The position numbers and the translations under genes were made by a program. The notes under the pieces are model-generated. The model searched no databases. It was not told the origin of the DNA and saw only the letters and a list, made by a program, of their open reading frames with translations. 64,000 nucleotides of DNA from positions 3,069,920-3,133,919 of the forward strand of contig NZ_SJOM01000007.1 of NCBI RefSeq assembly GCF_004762045.1. Reading direction: 5' to 3'. Positions 1-8,888 of the stretch are shown here, one piece after another. Source of the DNA: Mycobacterium sp. DL99 (lineage in GTDB: Bacteria; Actinomycetota; Actinomycetes; Mycobacteriales; Mycobacteriaceae). Each line of letters opens with the position of its first letter. Position 1 is the first letter of the stretch.

Positions 1-908
1 ACTGGTATGTGCGCCGGTCACGTTCGCGGTTCTGGGAAGAGGACGCCGAGGCCATCGACACCCTGCACACCGTGCTGGAGGTGACCTGCCGACTGGCGGC
101 ACCGCTGCTGCCGCTGGCCACCGAGGTGATCTGGCAGGGTCTGACCGGTGAGCGATCGGTGCATCTGACCGACTGGCCCGAGGCCGACGTGCTGCCGAAG
201 GACGCCGACCTGGTGGCCGCGATGGACCAGGTGCGCGAGGTGTGCTCGGTGGGGTCCTCGCTGCGCAAGGCCAAGAAGCTGCGGGTGCGCCTGCCGCTGC
301 CGAAACTGACTGTGGCAGTGGAAAATCCGGCCGCCCTCGGGCCGTTCGCCGATCTCATCGCCGATGAGCTCAACGTCAAGCAGGTTGAGCTGACCGACGA
401 CATCGACACCTACGGTCGGTTCGAGTTGGCCGTCAACGCCCGCGTCGCCGGCCCCCGGATCGGCAAGGACGTGCAGGCCGCGATCAAGGCCGTGAAGGCG
501 GGGGAGGGTGTGGTCAATCCCGACGGTACCCTGACCGCCGGTCCGGTGGTGCTGCAGCCGGAGGAGTACACCGCCAAACTGGTTGCCTCCGACCCGGAGT
601 GGACCACGGCCCTGCCCGACGGCGCAGGCCTGGTGGTGCTCGACGGCACGGTTACCGAGGAACTGGAGGCCGAGGGCTGGGCCAAGGACCGCATCCGCGA
701 ACTGCAGGAACTGCGCAAGTCGACCGGCCTTGAGGTGTCCGACCGCATCTCGGTGCAGATCTCGGTTCCGGCTCAGTATGAGCCGTGGGCCCGCGCGCAT
801 CGAGATCTCATCGCCGGTGAAATCCTGGCCACCAGTTTCGAGTTCGGTGCCGTCGCCGACGGTGCCGAGATCGGGGACGGGGTGCGGGTCGCGATCGCAA
901 AGGCGTGA
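1..908 (+). CDS. ileS: Isoleucyl-tRNA synthetase, C-terminal part (5' end outside window)
   Basis: This is the last 300 or so residues of a class Ia isoleucyl-tRNA synthetase, which charges tRNA-Ile in the cytoplasm. The reading frame is open from the first base and begins in the WYVRRSR..FW segment that opens the anticodon-binding domain. That domain ([17 protein letters not shown]) is followed by the long C-terminal region found in actinobacterial IleS. The HIGH and KMSKS motifs lie upstream of the window. Order relative to dinB, ansA and lspA matches M. tuberculosis Rv1536. The GTG at base 9 is internal, not a start. The gene converges on a small S4-domain gene with 25 bp between stop codons. 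Confidence 0.96.
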   Translation, partial: WYVRRSRSRFWEEDAEAIDTLHTVLEVTCRLAAPLLPLATEVIWQGLTGERSVHLTDWPEADVLPKDADLVAAMDQVREVCSVGSSLRKAKKLRVRLPLPKLTVAVENPAALGPFADLIADELNVKQVELTDDIDTYGRFELAVNARVAGPRIGKDVQAAIKAVKAGEGVVNPDGTLTAGPVVLQPEEYTAKLVASDPEWTTALPDGAGLVVLDGTVTEELEAEGWAKDRIRELQELRKSTGLEVSDRISVQISVPAQYEPWARAHRDLIAGEILATSFEFGAVADGAEIGDGVRVAIAKA

Positions 909-933
909 TGCGCCCCCATCAGGTGCCGGCGGT

Positions 934-1152
934 TCAGGCGCCCGTCACCCGGGCCGTGCGGTCACCGAGTGACACGGTGTCGCCCGGGCGTAGCTGGCGG
1001 CCGCGCCGGAGCTCGACCTCGCCGTTGACGCTGACCAGGCCGTCGGCGATGACGGCCTTGGCGTCGGCGCCGCTGTCGATCAGGGATGCCAGCTTGAGGA
1101 ACTGTCCCAGGCGAATCGACTCGTCCCTGATCGGTACGTCATCCGGCGTCAT
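934..1152 (-). CDS. Small S4-domain RNA-binding protein
   Basis: A 72-residue protein made almost entirely of an S4 RNA-binding fold: IRLGQFLKLASLIDSGADAK, then VNGEVELRRGRQL and a closing PGDTVSLG strand. Stand-alone S4 proteins of this size (YbcJ/RqcP-like) bind structured RNA or stalled ribosomes; the exact target cannot be read from sequence. The ATG is supported by a TAGCCT -10 box 7 nt upstream, so the mRNA is probably leaderless. It is transcribed divergently from dinB across about 30 bp. Confidence 0.85.
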   Translation of the reverse strand: MTPDDVPIRDESIRLGQFLKLASLIDSGADAKAVIADGLVSVNGEVELRRGRQLRPGDTVSLGDRTARVTGA

Positions 1153-1184
1153 GCAGGTCAGGCTAGCGCCATAGCATCACAACT
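1153..1184. promoter_or_regulatory. Back-to-back leaderless promoters for the S4 gene and dinB
   Basis: This 32-bp gap holds two -10 hexamers facing opposite ways. TAGCAT (1172-1177, + strand) lies 7 nt before the dinB ATG. TAGCCT on the - strand lies 7 nt before the S4-gene ATG. Transcription starting at the usual distance would begin on each start codon. No LexA (SOS) box is visible. Confidence 0.6.
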
Positions 1185-2567
1185 ATGAACGGCGCCGAGG
1201 TCACGGGCGCGGGCGGACGCTGGGTTCTGCACCTCGACATGGATGCGTTCTTCGCATCCGTCGAACAGCTGACCCGTCCCACCCTGCGCGGCAGGCCCGT
1301 GCTCGTCGGCGGCCTGGGCGGCCGCGGCGTGGTGGCCGGGGCCAGCTATGAGGCGCGCCGCTACGGCGCGCGCTCGGCCATGCCGATGCATCAGGCCCGC
1401 CGGCTCGTCGGTGCACCCGCGGTCGTGCTGCCGCCCCGCGGTGCGGTGTACGGCGTGGCGAGCCGGCGCGCGCTGGATACCGTGCGCAGCGTCGTCCCGG
1501 TGCTCGAGCAGTTGTCCTTCGACGAGGCATTCGGCGAACCTGTTGAACTGGCCGGTGCCACGGCGGCCGATGTCGAGGAATTCTGCCAGCAGTTGCGGGC
1601 CAAGGTGCGCGAGCAGACCGGGCTGGTGGCGTCCGTGGGGGCCGGATCAGGAAAGCAGATCGCCAAGATCGCTTCGGGGTTGGCCAAACCCGACGGAATC
1701 CGGGTCGTCCGCCGCGACGAGGAGGCGCGGCTGCTCGACGGCCTACCGGTGCGCAAGTTGTGGGGGATAGGCCCGGTGGCCGAGGAGAAGTTGCACCGGC
1801 TGGGCATCGAGACGGTGGGTGCGTTGGCCGCACTGTCGGATGCCGAGGCCGCCAGCGTGCTCGGCACCGCGGTGGGCACTGCGCTGCATCGGCTGGCCCG
1901 CGGAATCGACGATCGTCCGGTGGCCGAGCGGGCCGAGGCCAAGCAGATCAGCGCGGAGTCGACATTCCCCGAGGACCTCACCACACTGCGTCAGCTTCAG
2001 GAAGCGATCGGACCGATCGGCGAACACGCGCACCGGCGCCTGGAGAAGGACGGCCGCGGCGCCCGTACCGTGACCGTCAAGCTGAAGAAGTCCGACATGA
2101 GCACGCTGACTCGTTCGGCCACACTCGCTTACGCCACCACCGAGGTGGCCACCCTGATCGGTACTGCCCGCCGGTTGCTGCTCGATCCCGTTGAGATCGG
2201 TCCGATTCGCCTTGTCGGCGTTGGCTTTTCGGGGTTATCCGATAGCAGGCAGGAGTCGTTGTTCCCGGACCTGGAGCAGCTCGACGACATCTCAGACTCC
2301 CACCACCAGGCCACGGAGGCGGCCCAGGTAACCCAAACCGGTTGGCGCATCGGCGACGATGTGGTCCACCCCGACCATGGGCACGGCTGGGTTCAGGGCG
2401 CTGGACACGGGGTGATGACCGTGCGCTTCGAGACTCGGGCCAGCGGGCCTGGACCGGCCAGGACATTCCCCGACGACACGCCGGGTTTCCGCAGGGCCGA
2501 CCCGGTCGCCAGCCTGGACTGGGGTGACTATCTCAGCGGATTGGCCGACTACCAGAGCACGCCGTAG
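1185..2567 (+). CDS. dinB: DNA polymerase IV (Y-family, DinB1/DinX type)
   Basis: A 460-residue translesion polymerase matching M. tuberculosis DinX in length and position. Catalytic carboxylates are visible at D18 in LHLDMDAFF and at D113/E114 in SFDEAF; the usual SxDEAY ends in Phe here. Palm, fingers, thumb (helix-hairpin-helix near [13 protein letters not shown]) and little-finger regions follow in order. A beta-clamp-binding motif, QESLFPDL, starts at residue 356. After it comes the extra C-terminal domain of about 80 residues typical of mycobacterial DinB1. The start is set by a leaderless promoter. The last 19 bp overlap the convergent secreted-protein gene. Confidence 0.95.
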   Translation: MNGAEVTGAGGRWVLHLDMDAFFASVEQLTRPTLRGRPVLVGGLGGRGVVAGASYEARRYGARSAMPMHQARRLVGAPAVVLPPRGAVYGVASRRALDTVRSVVPVLEQLSFDEAFGEPVELAGATAADVEEFCQQLRAKVREQTGLVASVGAGSGKQIAKIASGLAKPDGIRVVRRDEEARLLDGLPVRKLWGIGPVAEEKLHRLGIETVGALAALSDAEAASVLGTAVGTALHRLARGIDDRPVAERAEAKQISAESTFPEDLTTLRQLQEAIGPIGEHAHRRLEKDGRGARTVTVKLKKSDMSTLTRSATLAYATTEVATLIGTARRLLLDPVEIGPIRLVGVGFSGLSDSRQESLFPDLEQLDDISDSHHQATEAAQVTQTGWRIGDDVVHPDHGHGWVQGAGHGVMTVRFETRASGPGPARTFPDDTPGFRRADPVASLDWGDYLSGLADYQSTP

Positions 2568-3007
2568 GTGCTGCTCAGGATGAAGCCGTGCTCCCCGTAC
2601 GTCTTGCACGTCACCGTGCCCTGATAGCCGACTCCGCAACTGGCGCCCCAGTTCTCCAGTCGGTGGCCCTCGGGCAGCACGTCGACGTCCCGGGTGAACG
2701 AGGCGGTGTCGGAGTGCCGGTAGGAGGCGGGTCCGCCGCTGTTGACGAGGATCTGGTTGCTGCCTGCCGGTGCGTCCATCGGCACGGCGTCACAACCGAC
2801 CGGGCCGCCGTTTGGGCCGATCCCGCAATGACGACCGTCGGGGGTCCGGAAGAACACGCCGTAAAAGTCGGTGGGCGAGCTGTAGTGCCCGTCCGCGACG
2901 GGGTAGCCGTCGATGTCGTCGGCGCCCGGCGGTGGTTCGGCCGCCGCGGTCGGCGCCGCGCCGAGCGCCAACAGGCCGGTCGCGGCGATTGCCATGATGT
3001 GGCGCAT
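2549..3007 (-). CDS. Secreted hypothetical protein, paralogue A
   Basis: A 152-residue exported protein of unknown function. It opens with a signal peptide ([20 protein letters not shown]) ending near AAA-EPP, followed by a mature domain with four cysteines that could form disulfides. Distinctive blocks are [29 protein letters not shown] and [14 protein letters not shown]. The same blocks occur in the next gene, so the two are tandem duplicates. An ATG three codons earlier (3016) is possible; 3007 was chosen because it aligns with the paralogue. The gene ends inside the 3' end of dinB on the opposite strand. Confidence 0.85.
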   Translation of the reverse strand: MRHIMAIAATGLLALGAAPTAAAEPPPGADDIDGYPVADGHYSSPTDFYGVFFRTPDGRHCGIGPNGGPVGCDAVPMDAPAGSNQILVNSGGPASYRHSDTASFTRDVDVLPEGHRLENWGASCGVGYQGTVTCKTYGEHGFILSSTYGVLW

Positions 3008-3066
3008 GGGTTCCATTCAACCGACGCCGTCAACCCCCGAAGGCCGACGACTTGAGCGGCAACCGA

Positions 3067-3534
3067 TTACCAGAGCACGCCGGAAGCGGGATCCAGCGAA
3101 AAGCCATGCCGGCCCGAGGTTTTGCAGATCACCGTGCCCTGCTCGCCGACGCCGCAGCTGGCGCCCCAGTTCTCCAGACGGTGGCCCACGGGAAGTACAT
3201 CGACATCATTTCGGGTGAAGGACGCGGTTCCGGAATATCGGTACGAGGCGGGTGCGCCGCTCTCGACGAAGGTCTGGTTGGTTCCTGCCGGCGCGTCCGC
3301 GGGCACCGCGTCGCAGCCGACCGGTCCCCGGTTGGGCCGGATCGCGCAGAATCGGCCGTCCGGGGTTCGGAAGAACAGTCCGTAGAAATCGGTGGGCGAG
3401 CTGTAGTTGCCCTCCGCGATGGGGTAGCTGTCGATTTCCTCGACGCCGGGCGGCGAAGGCAGGGCCGGTGCCACCGGAAGCGGGCTGAGCGCCAGTAGGC
3501 CGACGGCAGCCGCCGCCGAAATGTGGAAACGCAC
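3067..3534 (-). CDS. Secreted hypothetical protein, paralogue B
   Basis: A 155-residue secreted protein closely related to its downstream neighbour and of the same length class. The signal peptide MRFHISAAAAVGLLALSPLP is followed by [35 protein letters not shown] and [14 protein letters not shown], with the same cysteines in the same order. The GTG at 3534 was chosen because it gives a clean signal peptide; an upstream start at 3585 would bury that peptide behind 17 residues. The family is not one I can name. Both copies probably act outside the membrane. Confidence 0.83.
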   Translation of the reverse strand: MRFHISAAAAVGLLALSPLPVAPALPSPPGVEEIDSYPIAEGNYSSPTDFYGLFFRTPDGRFCAIRPNRGPVGCDAVPADAPAGTNQTFVESGAPASYRYSGTASFTRNDVDVLPVGHRLENWGASCGVGEQGTVICKTSGRHGFSLDPASGVLW

Positions 3535-3556
3535 GTTCTCTATTGAACACGCGGCG

Positions 3557-4525
3557 TCAACCCCAGGATTGGATGACCTCGACAACCGGTCGGGCGGCGG
3601 CCAACGCGGCCATCAACAGGACCCGGGCCTGGGGTGGGCGCAACCGGGGCAACACCACTGCGCCGGCATCGACGAGTTGCCGTCCGGGGCCGTACTGCGC
3701 GGCGACCGGGCCGTCGGGAACCCGGGTCGATATCGCGATCACCACCCCGTCGAGGCAGTGCCTGCGGACCCCGTCGATCAACGCGGCCCCCGCGTTGCCC
3801 GAACCCACCGCCTCGACCACGATGCCCCGCGCTCCGGCGGCGACGCAGGCGTCGAGGGCTGCCGCATCCGCTCCCGGGTAGGCGGCGACGATGTCGACCC
3901 GGGGCGCTGACGCCGCGGCCAGTTCACCGAGAAAAGCACGCGTTTTCGCGGTGGTGATCGCACATCCGGAGTCGGTGACCGTTCCGAGCGGGGTTCCGGT
4001 GAACGCGTCCAACTCGTGGGTATGACGCTTGCGCAGGCCCAGCGGTTGCCACACCGTGCCGGCGAAGCTGACCGCCACGCCGAGATCCCGGGCCTGCGGG
4101 CCGGCCGCCACAGTGATCGCGTCACGCAGGTTGCCCGGTCCGTCACTGTCGGGATCATCTGCGCTGCGTTGCGACCCGGTGAGCACCACGGGGACGTTTC
4201 CGCCGTAGATGAGGTCGAGCCACAGGGCGGTCTCCTCCATGGTGTCGGTTCCATGCGTGATGACGACGCCGTCGGCGTGGGCCGCGGCGACGCTGACCGC
4301 GTCTGCAATCCGGTCCCAGTCGGCGGGTGTCAGCAGAGCGCTGTCGGTCGCCATCGCGTCGACGATGTCGACCTGCGCCGCCACGGCCATCCCGGCCGTC
4401 AGCTCAGCCCCGGTGCGTGTCGGGCGTCTGATTCCGGTCGCGTCGGTGCTGGTCGAGATGGTGCCCCCGGTGGTGATGACGACGATGCGCCTGGGCGGGT
4501 GCTCGGACAGGTTCACGGGCTCCAT
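3557..4525 (-). CDS. ansA: L-asparaginase
   Basis: A 322-residue asparaginase/glutaminase of the bacterial type I/II fold, hydrolysing asparagine to aspartate and ammonia. The first catalytic motif, [11 protein letters not shown], lies near residue 20 and the second, [11 protein letters not shown], near residue 95, giving both active-site threonines and the TD pair. No signal peptide is present, so it is probably cytosolic. It corresponds to Rv1538c between dinX and lspA. A GTG immediately before the chosen ATG (4528) is an equal alternative. Transcription diverges from lspA. Confidence 0.93.
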   Translation of the reverse strand: MEPVNLSEHPPRRIVVITTGGTISTSTDATGIRRPTRTGAELTAGMAVAAQVDIVDAMATDSALLTPADWDRIADAVSVAAAHADGVVITHGTDTMEETALWLDLIYGGNVPVVLTGSQRSADDPDSDGPGNLRDAITVAAGPQARDLGVAVSFAGTVWQPLGLRKRHTHELDAFTGTPLGTVTDSGCAITTAKTRAFLGELAAASAPRVDIVAAYPGADAAALDACVAAGARGIVVEAVGSGNAGAALIDGVRRHCLDGVVIAISTRVPDGPVAAQYGPGRQLVDAGAVVLPRLRPPQARVLLMAALAAARPVVEVIQSWG

Positions 4526-4570
4526 CACGGTGCAGATTGTCCCGCATCGACTGTTTGGGATGATAGGAGA

Positions 4571-5329
4571 GTGACTGATGAAACGTCAGGCCCGGCCGAG
4601 CCGGTGACCGACGAAATCGGGGACGCGAAATCGTCCTCCGTAACCGCTGCGCCGCCTCGGCGGCGGCTGCGCCTGCTGCTCACCGTCGCTGCCGTGGTGC
4701 TGTTCATCGACGTGGTGACCAAGGTGCTCGCGGTGCGCCTGCTGACACCCGGCCAGCCGGTATCGATCATCGGTGACACCGTGACCTGGACCCTGGTCCG
4801 CAACTCCGGAGCGGCGTTCTCGATGGCAACCGGGTACACCTGGGTGCTGACGCTCATCGCCACCGGCGTGGTGATCGGCATCGTCTGGATGGGTCGCCGG
4901 CTGGTCTCCCCGTGGTGGGCGATCGGCCTGGGCATGATCCTGGGCGGTGCGACCGGAAACCTGATCGACCGTTTCTTCCGCGCGCCCGGACCGCTGCGCG
5001 GCCACGTGGTGGATTTCTTCTCGGTCGGCTGGTGGCCGGTGTTCAATGTGGCTGACCCGGCGGTGGTGGGCGGCGCCATTCTGTTGGTGGCGTTGTCGTT
5101 GTTCGGCTTCGACTTCGATACCGTCGGCCGGCGCCAGTCGGACGACGAGACTGACGAGGTCGGCCGGCGTCAGGACGATCCCGCACCGGAGGACGCCGAA
5201 CCGGAACCCGCCGACGACGCTCAAGCGAAGGACGCGAAGGACCTTGAGGCCGAGAAGACCGGTGACGCCGAGCCGGTGACCGACCCCGACGGGTCGAGCC
5301 CGGTCGGTCGCCAGGCCGAGACGTCATAG
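4571..5329 (+). CDS. lspA: Lipoprotein signal peptidase (signal peptidase II) with acidic tail
   Basis: A 252-residue membrane aspartyl protease that removes the signal peptide from diacylated prolipoproteins. Four membrane helices run from about residue 35 to 180. Family motifs [22 protein letters not shown] and [14 protein letters not shown] carry the two catalytic aspartates (in NLIDR and NVADP). A polar N-terminal extension of 30 residues and a charged C-terminal tail of about 65 residues (rich in D, E, A, K) flank the core. The GTG start sits just after a GATAGG-like element. The stop overlaps the next start by 1 bp (TAGTG). Lgt, earlier in the same pathway, ends this window. Confidence 0.95.
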   Translation: MTDETSGPAEPVTDEIGDAKSSSVTAAPPRRRLRLLLTVAAVVLFIDVVTKVLAVRLLTPGQPVSIIGDTVTWTLVRNSGAAFSMATGYTWVLTLIATGVVIGIVWMGRRLVSPWWAIGLGMILGGATGNLIDRFFRAPGPLRGHVVDFFSVGWWPVFNVADPAVVGGAILLVALSLFGFDFDTVGRRQSDDETDEVGRRQDDPAPEDAEPEPADDAQAKDAKDLEAEKTGDAEPVTDPDGSSPVGRQAETS

Positions 5330-6252
5330 TGACCACGCGGTCGATGCCGGTGCCCGAGGGCCTGGCAGGGATGCGAGTCGACGCCGGGCTGGCCCGGCTG
5401 CTCGGGCTGTCGCGTACGGCCGTGGCGGCCATGGCCGAGGACGGCGGCGTCGACATCGACGGCGCCCCGGCCGCGAAGTCCGACAAGCTCGTCGCCGGGG
5501 CCTGGCTGGAGGTCCGGCTGCCGGAAGCGCCCGCCCCCGTCGAGAACACTCCGGTCGACATCGAGGGCATGGACATCCTCTACGCCGACGATGACATCGT
5601 GGCGGTGGACAAGCCGCCGGGAGTGGCCGCGCACGCCACGGTCGGCTGGCACGGCCCGACCGTGTTGGGCGGCTTGGCCGCCGCCGGATTCCGGATCAGC
5701 ACCTCGGGGATCCACGAACGCCAGGGCATCGTGCACCGACTCGATGTCGGCACCTCCGGCGTCATGGTGGTGGCGCTGTCCGAGCGGGCATACACGGTGC
5801 TCAAGCGGGCGTTCAAGCAGCGCACCGTGGACAAGCGTTATCACGCGCTGGTGCAGGGGCACCCGGATCCGTCGAGTGGGACCATCGACGCGCCGATCGG
5901 GCGGCACCGCGGTCACGACTGGAAGTTCGCGGTCGTCGAGGGTGGCCGGCACAGCATCACCCACTACGACACCGTCGAGGCGTTCCAGGCCGCCAGCCTG
6001 CTCGACATCGAGCTGGAGACCGGCCGGACCCATCAGATTCGTGTGCACTTCGCCGCGCTGCATCACCCCTGTTGCGGCGACATGACTTACGGCGCCGACC
6101 CCACGTTGGCGAAAAAGCTTGGGCTGGAACGTCAGTGGTTGCATGCCCGGTCCCTGGCCTTCGCGCATCCGGCTGACGGCCGGCGCGTCGAGATCACCAG
6201 CCCGTACCCGGCCGACCTGCAGGCCGCCCTCGACGTCCTGCGCCGCCACTAG
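5329..6252 (+). CDS. RluA/RluD-family pseudouridine synthase
   Basis: A 307-residue RNA pseudouridine synthase, counterpart of Rv1540. An N-terminal S4 domain (about residues 12-60) is followed by the catalytic domain with [16 protein letters not shown]139 is the catalytic aspartate. Further family motifs are [11 protein letters not shown] and [18 protein letters not shown]. The substrate (23S rRNA or tRNA) cannot be assigned from sequence. It starts on the last base of the lspA stop, so the two are translationally coupled. Confidence 0.93.
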   Translation: MTTRSMPVPEGLAGMRVDAGLARLLGLSRTAVAAMAEDGGVDIDGAPAAKSDKLVAGAWLEVRLPEAPAPVENTPVDIEGMDILYADDDIVAVDKPPGVAAHATVGWHGPTVLGGLAAAGFRISTSGIHERQGIVHRLDVGTSGVMVVALSERAYTVLKRAFKQRTVDKRYHALVQGHPDPSSGTIDAPIGRHRGHDWKFAVVEGGRHSITHYDTVEAFQAASLLDIELETGRTHQIRVHFAALHHPCCGDMTYGADPTLAKKLGLERQWLHARSLAFAHPADGRRVEITSPYPADLQAALDVLRRH

Positions 6253-6254
6253 CC

Positions 6255-7202
6255 GTGGGTGTGCAGGCACCTCCGCAGCAAGTCGGTGCAGGGCGCTCCG
6301 GCGTGCTGTACGGCGCAGGTGCCTACATCTGGTGGGGATTGTGCCCCGGTTTCTTCCTGTTGTTGCTTCCCGCGGGGGCGCCGGAGGTGTTGGCCCACCG
6401 CATCGTGTGGAGCGCACTGTTCCTGCTGCTGGTGCTGGCGGCGGCCCGCCGACTCGGTGATCTGCGCCGGTTGACGCTGCGGACCTGGCTGCAATTGCTG
6501 GTGGCCTCCGTCCTCATCGCCGTCAACTGGGGGACGTATATCTATGCCGTCACCACCGGTCATGTCGTGGACGCAGCGCTGGGCTATTTCATCAATCCGT
6601 TGGTGAGCGTGCTGCTGGGTGTGCTGGTGTTCCGCGAACGGATCAACCGATGGCAGGCGGTCGCGTTGGGCCTGGCCCTCATCGCGGTGGCGATTTTGAC
6701 CGTCGAACTGGGCGCACCGCCCTACATCGCGGTCATCCTCGCGCTGTCCTTCGGGGTGTACGGCCTCGTCAAGAAAGTCGTGCAGGCCGACCCGCGGGTG
6801 AGCGTGGCCGTGGAAACGTTGCTGGCCCTTCCGCTCGCCGCCGGCTACGTGATCACGCTGGAGGTACTCGGCAGGGGGAACTTCCTCGACCACGGTCCCT
6901 GGCACGCGGTGCTGTTGTTGCTGGCCGGCCCGGTGACCGCCGTGCCGTTGCTGCTGTTTGCCGCGGCCGCGCAGCGGCTTCCGATGGTGACGCTGGGCCT
7001 GCTCTTCTATCTCAACCCCGGCCTGCAGATGGCCTGGGGTGTTTTCGTCGGCCATGAGCCGATGCCACCCGGCCGGTGGGTCGGTTTCGCCCTGATCTGG
7101 GTGGCGCTGGTGATCATGACGTTCAGTGCACTGCGGAGGAAACCGGCCGATTCGACGGCCGACATTGTCGATCAGGTGGAACCTGAATCGTCATCACGGT
7201 GA
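6255..7202 (+). CDS. rarD: RarD-type EamA-family permease
   Basis: A 315-residue inner-membrane protein with about ten hydrophobic helices in two EamA-like halves. The opening YGAGAYIWWGLCPGFF and the later ALSFGVYGLVKKV are typical of RarD proteins, named for a chloramphenicol-sensitivity phenotype in Escherichia coli. The transported substrate is unknown. The GTG start lies 2 bp after the pseudouridine synthase stop, which continues the lspA operon. Confidence 0.88.
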   Translation: MGVQAPPQQVGAGRSGVLYGAGAYIWWGLCPGFFLLLLPAGAPEVLAHRIVWSALFLLLVLAAARRLGDLRRLTLRTWLQLLVASVLIAVNWGTYIYAVTTGHVVDAALGYFINPLVSVLLGVLVFRERINRWQAVALGLALIAVAILTVELGAPPYIAVILALSFGVYGLVKKVVQADPRVSVAVETLLALPLAAGYVITLEVLGRGNFLDHGPWHAVLLLLAGPVTAVPLLLFAAAAQRLPMVTLGLLFYLNPGLQMAWGVFVGHEPMPPGRWVGFALIWVALVIMTFSALRRKPADSTADIVDQVEPESSSR

Positions 7203-7233
7203 CAGGCTGGAATCGAGAACCCAGGAGGACACC

Positions 7234-7611
7234 GTGCAGTACTGCCTACTCATGCACTACCAGGAGGGACCGGAGGCGGGCCTGACCGAGGAGGACATGG
7301 AGCCGGCCCGGGCCGCGTTCGCCCGATATGCCGACGACCTGGATGCCGCCGGTGTGCTCGTCGGCACGCAAGTGCTCCAATCGGCGTCGGCCACGACGAC
7401 CTACACCGCGCGCACCGGCGCCGCGGAGATCCAGGACGGACCCTTCGCTGACACCAGGGAGCGGTTGGGTGGTGTGTTCGTCATCGAGGTGCCCGACCTC
7501 GACGCGGCATTGGCCTGGGCGGCGAAATGCCCCGCCGCGGCTTGGGGTTCGATCGAGATCAGGCCCGTCGCGGTGACCTACGGCCGGGGCCGGGGCTGGT
7601 ACACGCCCTGA
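7234..7611 (+). CDS. DGPF-domain (YCII-related) protein
   Basis: A 125-residue single-domain protein of the YCII/DGPF family. The signature appears as IQDGPFADTRERLGGVFVIE, and the N-terminal strand QYCLLMHYQEG is also typical. These proteins are regularly encoded beside ECF42-group sigma factors, as here; their biochemical role is unsettled. A strong ribosome-binding site (AGGAGG, 7223-7228) precedes the GTG. The TGA stop is overlapped by the first codon of the sigma-factor gene. Confidence 0.88.
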   Translation: MQYCLLMHYQEGPEAGLTEEDMEPARAAFARYADDLDAAGVLVGTQVLQSASATTTYTARTGAAEIQDGPFADTRERLGGVFVIEVPDLDAALAWAAKCPAAAWGSIEIRPVAVTYGRGRGWYTP

Positions 7612-8816
7612 GTACGCAGGCCAGGGAGCGGCTCACGCAAGTGGTCGGCCAGTACTACGGCCGGCTGCTTGGGCTGCTGGCCGCGCAATGCCGCGACATC
7701 GCTGCCGCCGAGGATGCGTTGGCCGACGCCGTCGAGCGCGCGCTACAGCGCTGGCCCGCCGACGGCGTGCCGGGCAACCCGGAAGCGTGGTTGCTGACAG
7801 TCGCGCGTAATCGGCTGCGGGACATGTGGAAATCGCCGGCTCACCGGTTGACCGGGCCGTGGACCGAGGACCACGACATCGCCGACGACGAGACTGAGCC
7901 GGCGGCGATTCCCGACCGTCGGCTCGAGCTCATGCTTGTGTGCGCACACCCGGCCATCGCGTCCGACATCCGTACCCCGTTGATGTTGCAGACGGTGCTG
8001 GGCGTGGACGCAGCCGCCATCGCCGCGGCTTTCGCCATCGCCCCGGCGACCATGGCGCAGCGGCTGGTGCGGGCGAAGAAACGCATTCGGGATACGGGAA
8101 TCCCGTTCACGCTGCCCGAGCGCACCGACCTTGCCGCACGACTGCCTGAGGTACTCGAAGCGGTCTACGGCGCATATTCGATCGACTGGTTGTCGGTCCC
8201 GCAGCGGTCGGCCGTCGAATCGCTGTCGTCGGAGGCCCTGCATCTGGTCATGGTGCTCGTCGAGTTACTGCCCGAGGAGCCCGAAGTACTGGGCCTGGCG
8301 GCACTGATCTGCCTGTGTGAGGCCCGGCGTCCGGCGCGCCTCGACCGGCACGGCAACTTCGTTGCGCTGGACGACCAGGACCGCGGCCGGTGGGACCACG
8401 AGCTGTACGCGCGGGGGGAACGGTTGCTCGCCCGGGCCCACAGTTTCGGGCGGCCGGGCCGGTTTCAATACGAGGCGGCAATTCAATCGGCGCACTGCGC
8501 CGCCGACGTCGACCGGCGCGCACTGCGGAAGTTGTATCGGGCACTGATCCGGGTGGGGCCGTCGCTGGGCGCCGCGGTGGCCCTGGCGGCATTGGACGGC
8601 GAAATCGACGGTGCCGACACGGGATTGCATGCCCTCGACGCGATCACGGACCCGGTGGCTGAGGGGTTTCAGCCGATGTGGGTCACCCGCGGCCATCTGC
8701 TCGCCGAGGCCGGACGGATCGATGAGGCCGCGGCGGCATACTGCCGCGCCATCGAATTGACCACCGACGACGCGTTGCGGGCCTACCTGAACGAGTGCGT
8801 CCGGAGTCTCCGGTGA
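7608..8816 (+). CDS. ECF42-type RNA polymerase sigma factor with C-terminal TPR-like extension
   Basis: A protein of about 402 residues. Sigma-70 regions 2 and 4 fill the first 170 (AEDALADAVERALQRWP, then GNPEAWLLTVARNRLRD; later ATMAQRLVRAKKRIR). A roughly 230-residue helical extension follows, seen in the ECF42 group and related to TPR folds. No anti-sigma gene is nearby; the coupled DGPF protein is the usual partner. The start is odd: no ATG, GTG or TTG lies in frame between 7527 and 7641. CTG at 7608 overlaps the upstream stop (CTGA) and gives the expected N terminus, STQARERL. GTG 7641 would cut into the first helix, and ATG 7527 would overlap the DGPF gene by 85 bp. Confidence 0.88.
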   Translation: MSTQARERLTQVVGQYYGRLLGLLAAQCRDIAAAEDALADAVERALQRWPADGVPGNPEAWLLTVARNRLRDMWKSPAHRLTGPWTEDHDIADDETEPAAIPDRRLELMLVCAHPAIASDIRTPLMLQTVLGVDAAAIAAAFAIAPATMAQRLVRAKKRIRDTGIPFTLPERTDLAARLPEVLEAVYGAYSIDWLSVPQRSAVESLSSEALHLVMVLVELLPEEPEVLGLAALICLCEARRPARLDRHGNFVALDDQDRGRWDHELYARGERLLARAHSFGRPGRFQYEAAIQSAHCAADVDRRALRKLYRALIRVGPSLGAAVALAALDGEIDGADTGLHALDAITDPVAEGFQPMWVTRGHLLAEAGRIDEAAAAYCRAIELTTDDALRAYLNECVRSLR

Positions 8817-8852
8817 TTCCGTACTGAAGGGCCGCATTTGCGGAGTGACCTT

Positions 8853-8888
8853 TTGACCCCGAAATGGCAATGCCATAGGGTTTGCTCG
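8853..8888 (+). promoter_or_regulatory. Sigma-70-type promoter with palindromic operator for the TetR gene
   Basis: TTGACC (8853-8858) and TAGGGT (8876-8881) are separated by exactly 17 bp, a near-consensus housekeeping promoter. The start codon lies 7 nt after the -10, so the transcript should be leaderless. A perfect 13-bp palindrome, ATGGCAATGCCAT (8864-8876), fills the 3' half of the spacer and touches the -10. It is a plausible autoregulatory operator for the TetR protein (inference). Confidence 0.6.

Noticed and set aside
1153..1184. LexA/SOS box for dinB
   Set aside because: No TCGAAC-N4-GTTCGA-like sequence is present in the gap.
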